The notes beneath the pieces are model-generated. The model did not search any database and was not told where the DNA came from. It saw nothing but the letters and a program-made list of their open reading frames with translations. A program made the translations under genes and the position numbers. Shown here piece by piece: positions 24,201-32,268 of a stretch of DNA of 64,000 bases. Positions within the stretch are counted from its first letter, which is position 1; the number at the start of each line of letters is the position of its first letter. The stretch comes from Bacteroidaceae bacterium (lineage in GTDB: Bacteria > Bacteroidota > Bacteroidia > Bacteroidales > Bacteroidaceae): NCBI GenBank assembly GCA_024693505.1, contig JAILKU010000022.1, positions 41,197 through 105,196 of the forward strand, in the 5' to 3' direction.

Positions 24201-27093
24201 TGAAGTTGGGGGCATCGGTAGCGTTCATAGCATAGTAGTCGGCTACGTAGTCATAAACGATATGCTTGGCAGCGGCAACCATGTCGGCCAGTTCGGCATC
24301 GAGTGCCTCGGTGACATATTGGCTGTCCATCGTGCCCAGGTAGCGCAGCTTGGCAGCACCCAGGAACATATCGTTGCGACGTCCGACGGCACCCTCGAAG
24401 GTCATGCCCACGGTCAGGCTGTCTTCAATGTTCACCACAACGCGATTGTTCCATACGCCGCGGCCGAACATGATGGCCACGCCCGTAACGTCGCCGGGCT
24501 TGTAACCCAGCACGACATCAATCTCGTCGGGGTTGGCGATGGCGCGCAGATGGCTCTTCTCGTCGTCGCTGAGCGTCTCATAAACTTCCTCTGGCATCAG
24601 CTCTGCGCCCTGAGGCTTGATGTAGTTCACAGCGTCGTTGGCATAGATGAAGCCGCCGCCGTAGTTGTAGGTGGCAGGAGTGGTCCAGTCGCCCAGCTCG
24701 GTGTAGGAGCTCATCTGGAACTCGTAGAGTCCGGGCTTCAGGTCGCCGAGAGTCTGATAGGCGTCGTTGGAGTTGCCGTTGCGCAGCAGGCGTGCATAGC
24801 TGTCGCCGTACTGTCCGTTGCCGTCCTGTCCGCCCTGTATGGTCCAGCCGTTGAAGCCGTCGGCCAGGTTGGCGTTAGCCAGCTTGTTGGTGACTTCGGC
24901 ACCATCGCCGTAACCACGGGCAATAGCTATGTCGAGGAGTTCCTGTACGTAGGCCGTCTCCTGCTTGATGACGTTATTGTTGAGCTGGCGCTCCTCGATG
25001 ATATAAGAATAGGAACCATTGGGGAAGAGCTCGTTCTCGCCCGGCTCGAATGAATCGCTCAGGTAGGCTACGAGGTTATCGCGGTCCTCGCCCGAGAAGT
25101 CATCGTGGGTAGCCAGGTATTGCTTCACCTCGTCCACCTTGTCCTGGTATGCCTTGTAGGCAGCCAGGGAGTTGTTCAGGGCCTCGCGCAGGGGAGCCAG
25201 GTTGTCATAGGCGGTCAGGAACTCCTCGTAGCCGAGTCCCTTCAGCTGGTCGAGTTCGCTCAGATAGGTGGTGATGAGGTTGGCCGATGCCTTAGCCTCT
25301 TCCCATTCAGCCTTCTCCACGTTGATGAGGGTCTCTATCATCTTCTGGAACTCCTCGGCGGTAGTTGCGCTGGCGTATTCCTCGTCGCTTACCTTATATA
25401 CTATACCGTGTGTGGGATCCAGCACGGGGCATTCGTCGGCATCGCCCTCCAGGTTCTGGAACCAGAGTGGATTCTGGAACGAGTTGCCGTTCATGCGCCA
25501 GGCGAGTGCGCCGGTGGGAGCCTGCTCGGCTACGTCTGCGCCGCTGTAGCAGCGGTTCAGGGCACCGGCTGCGTTGGTGAGAGGCCCATCGAAGGTGGTG
25601 TAGCAGTCGTTGAAGGTCGTGCTTGCGCCTTCACCCGAAATACCACCGGCCTGTGTGTGGCTGGTGCTTACGCTGAGGGAACCGGCTGTGAAGACGCGGT
25701 TCACGGTAACGGCATGAATCTCGCCGGCCACAACACCTGCGCGGATAGCGGCAGCGTTGGTGATGTCGGCATTGATGATTCCGAAGTCATGGATGTAACC
25801 GCCGTTGTTAACGCGGCCGAAGAAACCTGCTTCCTGACCGTTGTCAACAAAGACGTTCAGGTTGCTGATGATGTGCTTCTGTCCGTCGAACTCGCCGCGG
25901 AAGCCGATCTTCGTACCGTTGTCGTTGTATTCTCCAATGGGGGGGAAGCTGCCCACGTTGCTCATGTCGATGTTGTTCATCAGTCGGATCTTGATGCCGT
26001 TGTAGAGTGTTCCGGCATTGACCAGACGGCTGACGTAGCGCATCTGCTCGCCTGTGGTTACCTCGTACCATCCGTCTTCGGCGGGCATGAAGAAGTACTG
26101 GTCGGCTCCGCAGTTCATGCAGAGGCCGTCGCCGTCGAAGTCGTGTGCGGGCCAGTCGGTGGGCTGGGTGTTGGAGAAGGTCCAAGTTCCGCCCTCTATG
26201 AGGTCGCCGCCGCAGTTTACGTTACCGCTGGCATATACCTGCTTGTGCTCGGAATTCATCACGGGGCAGGGATCTTCGCCCAGGGTCTGGTAATAAGTCT
26301 GCTTTGGCAGCAGCTTGCTGCCGGGCTTTGCATTCAGGCGCACGCAGAACTCGCCGCTGGCAGCCTGTTCCTTGGTCACGGCGGGGATGGTAACCTCGCC
26401 TGTGCTCTCGTCGATAACCTCTACGCCCTGGTAGCAGTTCACGAAGGTGCCGTTGCTGGCATTGGGACCGCTCAGGTAGTCGTAGGTGGTGTAGCAGTCG
26501 GTCATCGCTGTCGAGTTCGACTCGCCGGCGATACCACCCATCTGGTAGTTGGTACCGGCGAAGGCTTCGAGGCCCTCGTCGAGGAAACTGTTGATTTCAA
26601 TCTCGCCGCCAGAAAAGACGTTGCGGAGTGTGGTGTTGTGAATCTCACCGCCGATAACACCTGTGCGGACACCCTTGTGTTGGGTCAATTTGGCGTTGAT
26701 GACACCGAAGTTCTCCAGTGTGGCACCCGTGGCACGGCTGAAGAGGCCGAGCTCGTAGTTGTCATAGCGGTCCATCACCAGGTTCTTGATGATGTGGCCC
26801 TGGCCGTCGAAGTGACCGGAGAAGCCTACCTTTGTTACGCCCTCATCGCCATACATGCCGATGGGGAAGAGGTCAACGCCGGCCATGTCGATGTCGGCAA
26901 TCAGCCTGGCCTTGGCCTTCGCATTGTCGCCGCCCTGGTTCACGAAGCTCGAGAACCATACGATGTCCTGGGCTGTGGCAAGCTGCCAGAAGCCCTGACT
27001 GTCCTGTCCGGCTGCGGGGACATCCTGGGCACGGAGGGTTCCCATGCCTGTCAGGCAAAATGCTGCCAGAAGGAGTAGTAATTTGTGTTTCAT
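21250..27093 (-). CDS. Giant GLUG-repeat surface protein with T9SS-type sorting tail
   Basis: A 1947-residue secreted protein with a signal peptide (MKHKLLLLLAAFCLTGMGTLRAQ). It has five copies of a roughly 230-300-residue module. Each opens with a W/F-S-x-x-V-N helix, continues with a DIDM-type strand and FDGQ(G/K/N)H(I/V)I, and ends in GLUG-like turns (GGIAGES, CYTTFD), which suggests right-handed beta-helices. Modules 2 and 3 are separated by about 500 residues of helices and a jelly-roll-like domain (LADGFNGWTIQGG). Two short cysteine knuckles, DGLCMNCG and DGICTVCG, precede modules. The end, GVKVGNDLKKLPKGIYIING, is a Por/T9SS-type sorting domain. Role may be adhesion or glycan binding; unproven. 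Confidence 0.85.
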   Translation of the reverse strand: MKHKLLLLLAAFCLTGMGTLRAQDVPAAGQDSQGFWQLATAQDIVWFSSFVNQGGDNAKAKARLIADIDMAGVDLFPIGMYGDEGVTKVGFSGHFDGQGHIIKNLVMDRYDNYELGLFSRATGATLENFGVINAKLTQHKGVRTGVIGGEIHNTTLRNVFSGGEIEINSFLDEGLEAFAGTNYQMGGIAGESNSTAMTDCYTTYDYLSGPNASNGTFVNCYQGVEVIDESTGEVTIPAVTKEQAASGEFCVRLNAKPGSKLLPKQTYYQTLGEDPCPVMNSEHKQVYASGNVNCGGDLIEGGTWTFSNTQPTDWPAHDFDGDGLCMNCGADQYFFMPAEDGWYEVTTGEQMRYVSRLVNAGTLYNGIKIRLMNNIDMSNVGSFPPIGEYNDNGTKIGFRGEFDGQKHIISNLNVFVDNGQEAGFFGRVNNGGYIHDFGIINADITNAAAIRAGVVAGEIHAVTVNRVFTAGSLSVSTSHTQAGGISGEGASTTFNDCYTTFDGPLTNAAGALNRCYSGADVAEQAPTGALAWRMNGNSFQNPLWFQNLEGDADECPVLDPTHGIVYKVSDEEYASATTAEEFQKMIETLINVEKAEWEEAKASANLITTYLSELDQLKGLGYEEFLTAYDNLAPLREALNNSLAAYKAYQDKVDEVKQYLATHDDFSGEDRDNLVAYLSDSFEPGENELFPNGSYSYIIEERQLNNNVIKQETAYVQELLDIAIARGYGDGAEVTNKLANANLADGFNGWTIQGGQDGNGQYGDSYARLLRNGNSNDAYQTLGDLKPGLYEFQMSSYTELGDWTTPATYNYGGGFIYANDAVNYIKPQGAELMPEEVYETLSDDEKSHLRAIANPDEIDVVLGYKPGDVTGVAIMFGRGVWNNRVVVNIEDSLTVGMTFEGAVGRRNDMFLGAAKLRYLGTMDSQYVTEALDAELADMVAAAKHIVYDYVADYYAMNATDAPNFTKSLADELKEAIAAAGTVSTNADKYALTQTFGNIFQGIWESKKIYTEMAQLNESVMHTCEDVLGDDPAAFNKFVEETYEPIMALFENGSASNAEVEAKIEELKSNHVYQLQQGEEPEEIDGVYQIANAYNLVWFSYQSNNGRTNLNAVLTNDIDMKEVGNFTPIARHRDGDVNGDAIGTTYSGTFDGQGHVIKNLTVKTYDGVEAGFFSRCQGATVRNLGFENATVENLWTYGDAGELGIRAGVLAGEFYQSFMENCWSTDVKVETIHDQKGGIAGESAQSTLRGCWTTFDALSSGGTQVNCFAGLDVEELNPSGALCFLLNGNQETIAWYQTKGEDKYPTLDSTHKQVYAHGGLFCDGMPKPETTFTNEEAAYEPDAHQFGEDGICTVCGYNGATVAPVDGWYDLASALQLRWFANFVNAGNTGAKARLVADIDLENKPFFPIGIYSDAGSYQGMGNQAFNGTFDGQGHVIKNLNVEGNGNVELALFSRSSTSAQIRNLGIINARVVNSHPNDGKRVGALCGEANGTIIENCFVVGDIVLETTHSQKAAFAGEAASGTVRNCFTTFDLISNQGTLSNCFAGKKVVDGNNNVIVDVATAENLASGEVCHRLNGGEQVDPVWFQTIGEDAYPVLDDTHKIVYKTSAGTYTNVAEGLALNDGSEENPFRIHSAEEFCSLIDYLRPGKLNKVVLENDIDMDAVTTWIPLNCDQAVAGYANWIDFDGQNHVIKNFHPANTDQSYQSIFGIHHGSIRNLGVENADLTCTTSGTGILTAWLGRTASYSDICVIDHCWVTGKLNAAGYAGALAGHTEGEAYIRNCYANVEITSTSALTGGIVGRVRGKLQMDNVYAAGSHNHGGGIIGGGQQAATPACTYNNIVVWNNYFENFGETAAADKMTNVKYYNKTNFAELQQAVVAWDSNIWSCGMGEGEYPVLIGTGSTSIAMPKLNIASDAIYTLTGVKVGNDLKKLPKGIYIINGKKILVK

Positions 27094-27208
27094 AATTAAA
27101 TCTCTCTGGGTCTTAAGGTTAGTTTGGCCCTGGCGGCAGGCTGACCCTTTTTCCGGCCGTTGGGCACTATTGATATTAAATTATGTTCTAATTTGTGCTC
27201 TGCCAATG

Positions 27209-27216
27209 CAAAGATA
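27209..27216 (-). promoter_or_regulatory. -7 element for giant surface protein gene
   Basis: Minus strand TATCTTTG followed by CATTGG; about 115 bases before the ATG, giving a leader of roughly 110 bases. No good -33 TTTG. Confidence 0.5.
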
Positions 27217-27378
27217 CGAATATTTCCTGATATGCTGTCCTTTTTTTTCGTTTTTTTTTTTCTCATTGTTCTGTTTTTTCCCTTTGGCAGGGTAAATGGT
27301 GGGGATTGGGCCCCGAACTCCCGTCACTAAGCCTTTCGCAACAGAAACCGATGGGGATTTCGTTCTGTCTTGCAGCCG

Positions 27379-27444
27379 TGGAAAAATATTTTCCCAGGGG
27401 TGGAATATTATTTTCCCAGGGGTGGAAAAATATTTTCTCAGGCA
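27379..27444. repeat. 22-bp tandem repeat, three units
   Basis: Three adjacent 22-base units, each with a nearly palindromic GGAAAAATATTTTCC core and a CCAGGGG or TCAGGCA tail. The units differ slightly, as in a diverging array. Confidence 0.9.
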
Positions 27445-27567
27445 TAGAACGGATCGGCGAGTGCCGCAAGGAAGTTGAGACCAGCCCGTCGAAAACGGCG
27501 CGAAAGCCTGGTGAATTCCCCGGCCAAGCTTCAGTTATAGGCGGAACTTGCATAATAATTTATGTAT

Positions 27568-30500
27568 TTACCTCACAAACTTGACGGCGCATTGCTGGCC
27601 GCTTGGGTCGATGAGGCGTGCTATGTATGTTCCACGGGCAAGGACGCTGATTTGTACCTGAGCATGACCGCCCTCGGTCTGCACTTCGGTCTGCATTGCC
27701 AGTCGCCCGTCGGTTGTATATATACTCAGTCGGACATTTGGTTCCTCCTCGCTCTTTATGAAGAGTACGCCCTGCGAGCAGCGCAGACTCATACCGCCCT
27801 GGCTCTGAGCCATAGTGGGCTGCCCGATGGAACTGGGCGTCTGAGGCTCCTGCCAGATGGTGGTGTAGAGGTTCATGCGGTTCGGACCGTCTATCGAGGG
27901 GCGGTACATCCGGTATAGCTCGCTGCCTCCGTCGGGGAAGCGGCCTACCGACTCGCCGCCTTCGTGGGCGCAGTAGATGAGGGTGTCGGCCCAGGACTGG
28001 TCGGCGCTGGTCAGCAGGACGAGGGCGCTGTCGGCATTCTCGAGCTTAAAGGGGGCGTGCAGTTGGTCGATGGACTGCATGCCGTCGCACCAGATGATGC
28101 GGGTGCCGCCTGCCGGTACAACGGTGCTGGCCTCGCTGCCCCCGGCTGTTATCTGCCACTTCATGGGCTTCTGCAGGTTGTCGGAGAGGTACATGCCCTC
28201 AAGGTCGATGTCCTCTTCGGTGGTATTGTAGAGCTCCACCCAGTCGTTCTTCTTGAAGTATTCGTTCACGAAGACGCTGTTTCCGGCACTCACCTCATTA
28301 ATCACCACAGGCCGTGCCAAGGGTTGCGACTCGTCGCGCTCGTAGGTGGCAACGAGGTTTTGGCGCACATTGACGTATCCCAGGGCGAACTCCTCGTTCT
28401 CGGAAATCAGCGCATCGCCATACTTCCACCCCTTAAAGACCCATCCCTCGGGAGCTACGGCGCGAATGGTGACGGGGCGGTAAAGGGTTCCGTTGAAGCG
28501 GTTGGTGGGTACCTGCTGGCCGTTCACCAGGATCCGTGCCTGGGGCGTATTGGCACTCAGCTTGATGGGCAGGGCACGAGAGGAGCTGGCGCTAAGCGAC
28601 GACGTACTCTGTATGGCCTGGTGGATGACTGAGGCGCGGCCCGAAAGCTGGGACTTTAGTGTCGAGGCCGACCCTTCGGGCGAATCGCTGCGGTTAGGAT
28701 AGCCGCTGGGAATTATCTGCATGGGTGTCACATGCGAAACGTAGCTGTCGATAAGGGCCTGGCTGCGCGTATTTTCAAAAACAGAACCGGCCACCAGGCA
28801 TAGGGCATCCAGGAAATGGCGCGCGAACGTCTTGTTCTTCAATAGGTTCTGGAAAATCGGCACCAAGTCCACCTGGCGAGTGAAGTGGCTGCGGTCGGAC
28901 ATGCCTGGTACGTCGAATAGCTCGCAGAACGTATACATTCGGCGGCCGGAGAACGTCTGGAAAGGATTGTCGGTGCCGAACGTCAGATCCAGGTCGTAGA
29001 GCACGAAGCGGAACTTTCCGCCCTCGCGGATGGGACGCCATCCCTTGCAGTTGTTCTGAGGCCAGTCGGTATTGCCCAGATAGAACTCCACGGCCATATA
29101 GTTGCACAGTTCGTCGATGTCCACCATCTGCTGTATGCGCTCGTAGCCCTCATCGGACGTGGCTTTTGCGCTCGCGGTAAGCAACTCTTGCCAGGCATCT
29201 TTAGTTCCGCACATTTGGATGTAGCACGAGTCGCAGTCTATCTCGAACATGTCTATCTCGTCCTCGTCAAGGCCGTGATTGGCATAGATGTTCAGCTTGT
29301 TGTTCGGCTCGCGCATGTTGATGGTGCCCATATATTGGCCGTTGATGTAGTGGCAGACGGGCTGATAGTTCTGAAGGTCCATGTCTATACCACTTGTGCG
29401 TACCAGGCTTTGCATTGCTGCATCGCGGATGCGGCCGTGGTAGTCGTTGCCGCCACATCGGAACTGTAGGCCGCGGTGTTTCAGATACGGCTGGTCGGGG
29501 AACATCTGGTAGGGAAGGTAATTCTGCTGCTCGTACTTTTTCGAGGCCTTTATCTTGAAACTGAAGGGGGTGAAGCCCTTGCTGTGTCCGCCGCAACGGC
29601 TCAGTTCGCCCTCTTGGTTCAGCAGACTCTCGCCCTTCGGACTCAGAATCTCTATGTTGACTGGACGATCCCAGTCCATGTTCCAGTTGCAATACTGGTC
29701 CGTACCCTTTCCGCGTCGTCCGGCGGTGCCTTTGGTGAAGACGCCTATCTTGTCGCTGTAAAGGTGGTCTGGGGCTGTAACGAGTGAGATAACAGGCAGG
29801 TTGAACGACTTATCCTTGCGGATGTAGGAGCGCGTAACGACCGGACTGCTCAGGAAACCTTCCCTGGACAGCATAAAACGGAATATCTTGGTGGCCGACA
29901 CGGTAAATTGACCTGTCTCACTCGTTTCTCCGTGGTTGACATTTGGAGTGGAGCCGTCTGTCGTATAGTGTAGTGTGGTTCCTTCAGGAATATCAACCTT
30001 CACAGTCATAGTGCGGTTGAATATCTGACTGTCGGCACTGACGTTGGGGGCAGGTAACCGGACATCAGAATACGTGGACCGGCTGTTACTCAGGCCCGGA
30101 GTAGGCATCGATGCGTAGTTCCACTCACGTCCTCCATTGGCTGTTCGGGCCCAACTTGTGCGAGAGATGGCGGGCGGATACTCAACCTTGTCGAGCAGTG
30201 TGCCCGAACTGGAACTCAGACAGATGATGCCGCCGTCGCAATCGAGCTTCAGCTCCAACTGCGTCAGTGCCATTACGTCGTGGTGCCCGAACCAAAGCAC
30301 GGCTACTCCGCGGGCCGGAACAGGCGTATTGTACGTGACGTGAATCTTCTTCAGGTTCTCCGTGTCGTCGCTTACCCACAGCCCCTTCAGGTTCGATGCC
30401 GTATTCGATGCGTTGTAGATTTCAATCCAACCGCCATAGTTGCCGCTGGGATCCAGGAACTGGTCCACGTTGGCCGACATCACCTCGTTGATTCTCAACC

Positions 30501-30579
30501 CGGTGACGCTCTGCGCCTGCATCTGCTGGAAGCTTAGACCCAAAGCTGCTGTTATTATCAGTTTTCCAAACAATCTCAT
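27568..30579 (-). CDS. CotH kinase family protein with lamin-tail domains and sorting tail
   Basis: A 1003-residue secreted protein with a signal peptide ending MQAQ. An N-terminal lamin-tail domain (INEVMSANVDQFLDPSGNYG) is followed by a chitobiase-C-like segment (TLHYTTDGSTPN). The CotH kinase-like domain (about 250-600) has HYINGQYMGTINMRE and the metal-binding LYDLDLTFG. A second lamin-tail domain (INEVSAGNSVFVNEY) and a sorting tail (RGTYIARLIDPSGQQ) follow. CotH proteins phosphorylate secreted proteins in Bacillus spores; the substrate here is unknown. The start overlaps the previous stop by four bases. Confidence 0.85.
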   Translation of the reverse strand: MRLFGKLIITAALGLSFQQMQAQSVTGLRINEVMSANVDQFLDPSGNYGGWIEIYNASNTASNLKGLWVSDDTENLKKIHVTYNTPVPARGVAVLWFGHHDVMALTQLELKLDCDGGIICLSSSSGTLLDKVEYPPAISRTSWARTANGGREWNYASMPTPGLSNSRSTYSDVRLPAPNVSADSQIFNRTMTVKVDIPEGTTLHYTTDGSTPNVNHGETSETGQFTVSATKIFRFMLSREGFLSSPVVTRSYIRKDKSFNLPVISLVTAPDHLYSDKIGVFTKGTAGRRGKGTDQYCNWNMDWDRPVNIEILSPKGESLLNQEGELSRCGGHSKGFTPFSFKIKASKKYEQQNYLPYQMFPDQPYLKHRGLQFRCGGNDYHGRIRDAAMQSLVRTSGIDMDLQNYQPVCHYINGQYMGTINMREPNNKLNIYANHGLDEDEIDMFEIDCDSCYIQMCGTKDAWQELLTASAKATSDEGYERIQQMVDIDELCNYMAVEFYLGNTDWPQNNCKGWRPIREGGKFRFVLYDLDLTFGTDNPFQTFSGRRMYTFCELFDVPGMSDRSHFTRQVDLVPIFQNLLKNKTFARHFLDALCLVAGSVFENTRSQALIDSYVSHVTPMQIIPSGYPNRSDSPEGSASTLKSQLSGRASVIHQAIQSTSSLSASSSRALPIKLSANTPQARILVNGQQVPTNRFNGTLYRPVTIRAVAPEGWVFKGWKYGDALISENEEFALGYVNVRQNLVATYERDESQPLARPVVINEVSAGNSVFVNEYFKKNDWVELYNTTEEDIDLEGMYLSDNLQKPMKWQITAGGSEASTVVPAGGTRIIWCDGMQSIDQLHAPFKLENADSALVLLTSADQSWADTLIYCAHEGGESVGRFPDGGSELYRMYRPSIDGPNRMNLYTTIWQEPQTPSSIGQPTMAQSQGGMSLRCSQGVLFIKSEEEPNVRLSIYTTDGRLAMQTEVQTEGGHAQVQISVLARGTYIARLIDPSGQQCAVKFVR

Positions 30580-32162
30580 TTATACAATACTTTTTTACCT
30601 TCTTCTATATAGATGCCCTTGGTGAGGTGCGTTACCTTCATGCCTTTCAAGTCGTAGCAGGCGCCGTCGGCCTTCTTCTCCTGAAGGCAATCTTGAATAG
30701 CAGTCGTCAGGGCTTCGTTGAACTGGAGCGGCTGCAGGTAAGTGTTCCACTGTCCCCAGCTGCCGATGCCGTATGCATAAGCTATATACTGCTGACGGCT
30801 GAACTGGATGTGGCCCAGCTCGTCGCCCGAAATACCGCAGTTGTGCAGACCGGGCTGAGTGGTGCCCTCCAGCTTGCCGATGTTGCGGAACTTGCGGCCG
30901 TCGTTGGATATCCATACGTCGATGTAGGCATCGGCTGTCATGCGCTTCGAGGTATGAACGGCAATGAACATCCCCAAGTCGTCGCAGTATTTTACATCGC
31001 AATGGTCGGCCGCCGGAATGTTGCTCTTGTCGATTACAGTGCCCACTCTGGTCAGTGCGGCAGGCCAGTTCTCATCCGTTGCAGGGGCAGTTGACAGACG
31101 TGTGGTGGTGCCTGCGTCGTTCCAGGAATAATAGAGGTAGAGGATGTCGTCCAGCACAATCATGCTGGGTTCTCCGCAACCCCACTTGTCTTGATTGCCC
31201 GTGTAGGTGATAACCGGTTGAGGCTTCTTGCCACCCCATCCGCTTCCGTTCCATTTCTCCCACGGACCGGTGGGACTGGTACTGCGGGCCATATACAGGT
31301 GATTGTCAAGCCCCGCAGTATTCTCCGTGCTGGTATAGCCCAGATAGTAATAGCCTCCGAAACGGACTACTCCCGGGTCGCAGGCCGATAGTTGGTCGCG
31401 CGAACCCTGGGTGGGCAACAGGGCCTTTACCTCCTTGGTCCACGTCTTACCTCCGTCGTCGCTGTGCTGGTAGGTAGGGCAGTCCCAATAGAGAGATGCG
31501 CCGGATTCCTGGGTGATCATCATGTATGAACCTTCCACAGGATTACCGTTTTGGAAAGCCCGAGAGTTAAGTTCAGAGACCTTGCCGTTGGAATAATACC
31601 ATACGCCGGCGTAGTCGCTTGGCTCACTGAGCACCCACAGGTACTTTCCTGCAGGGAAACGGATACTCGTGTCTGCTTCTGCTTCGGGGCTGTAATACCC
31701 GTCGATCCAAATGTTGTCGGTCATCTCTACCGTTTTTGTGTAAAGCGGATCCTGATGCAAACTCCCCCGATAGGTGGCCCGCCAGGCATAGACCGATATG
31801 GTTACATGCTCGCCGCTGGGCCTGCTCCACGTAGGGCAACAAATGCTTACACGATAGAAGTCCTCTTTGCTCTCGAACATCTGTCCCACCGTCTTTACCG
31901 TTATCAGCTGAACGGGGCTACTTGTTCTGGCGGCGTTGTAGTATCGCTGTCCGTAGGTGTCTCCCGAAGCAGCGAACCATGCATCCATCTGCCCCTCATC
32001 GTTGAGGATGAAACAGGGGCCATAGCGGTAGGTTCCTGCCTTGTAGATGTCCCAACCGGGCAGGCATGTCATCAAGTCGTTCGCCTTCCTTATAGTCTGA
32101 GCCTGGACACACTGCATAAGCATTGTGCCCAGACAAAAGACTATAATAAGAATCTTCTTCAT
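30576..32162 (-). CDS. Secreted beta-propeller glycosidase-like protein
   Basis: A 528-residue secreted protein with a signal peptide (ends VQAQ). Blade-like segments with DPGVVRFGGYYYLGYTST, GCGEPSMIVLDDILYLYYS and DHCDVKYCDDLGMFIAVHTS resemble the five-bladed propellers of GH43/GH117-type enzymes and their relatives. Evenly placed acids would fit catalysis, but I cannot name a GH family with confidence. The C-terminus (LKGMKVTHLTKGIYIEEG) is a T9SS-type sorting tail. It is between the GH106 gene (99 bases upstream) and the CotH gene (ATGA overlap), so it should be part of a three-gene operon. Confidence 0.7.
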   Translation of the reverse strand: MKKILIIVFCLGTMLMQCVQAQTIRKANDLMTCLPGWDIYKAGTYRYGPCFILNDEGQMDAWFAASGDTYGQRYYNAARTSSPVQLITVKTVGQMFESKEDFYRVSICCPTWSRPSGEHVTISVYAWRATYRGSLHQDPLYTKTVEMTDNIWIDGYYSPEAEADTSIRFPAGKYLWVLSEPSDYAGVWYYSNGKVSELNSRAFQNGNPVEGSYMMITQESGASLYWDCPTYQHSDDGGKTWTKEVKALLPTQGSRDQLSACDPGVVRFGGYYYLGYTSTENTAGLDNHLYMARSTSPTGPWEKWNGSGWGGKKPQPVITYTGNQDKWGCGEPSMIVLDDILYLYYSWNDAGTTTRLSTAPATDENWPAALTRVGTVIDKSNIPAADHCDVKYCDDLGMFIAVHTSKRMTADAYIDVWISNDGRKFRNIGKLEGTTQPGLHNCGISGDELGHIQFSRQQYIAYAYGIGSWGQWNTYLQPLQFNEALTTAIQDCLQEKKADGACYDLKGMKVTHLTKGIYIEEGKKVLYK

Positions 32163-32200
32163 TTCTTCCTTTCTTCCTTCCTTTCTTCCTTTTCCAGGTC

Positions 32201-32268
32201 TCCTAGGATTTCCTAGGTCTTCCTAGGACTTACTAGGATTCCTAGGGCTTCCTAGTCCTTCCTAGTTT
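32201..32268. repeat. 10-bp phased CCTAGG array
   Basis: Seven CTAG tetramers at 32203, 32213, 32223, 32233, 32242, 32252 and 32262, so spacings are 10, 10, 10, 9, 10 and 10. Most are inside TCCTAGG. Upstream lies a CTTCCTTTCTTCC pyrimidine tract. The last unit contains the GH106 stop codon. Confidence 0.95.

Larger units (their letters stand above)
27094..27567. other. Intergenic region upstream of the giant surface protein gene
   Basis: No gene seen. Contains a -7 promoter element for the minus-strand giant gene, a run of T residues (27241-27262) and three 22-bp tandem repeats (27379-27444). Confidence 0.7.

Noticed and set aside
23065-25053. Long antisense ORFs (662 and 657 codons, also 296 and 255) over the giant surface gene
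   Set aside because: They mirror the sense repeats and codon bias; no signal, start context or recognisable domain, whereas the sense strand has a complete signal peptide and sorting tail.
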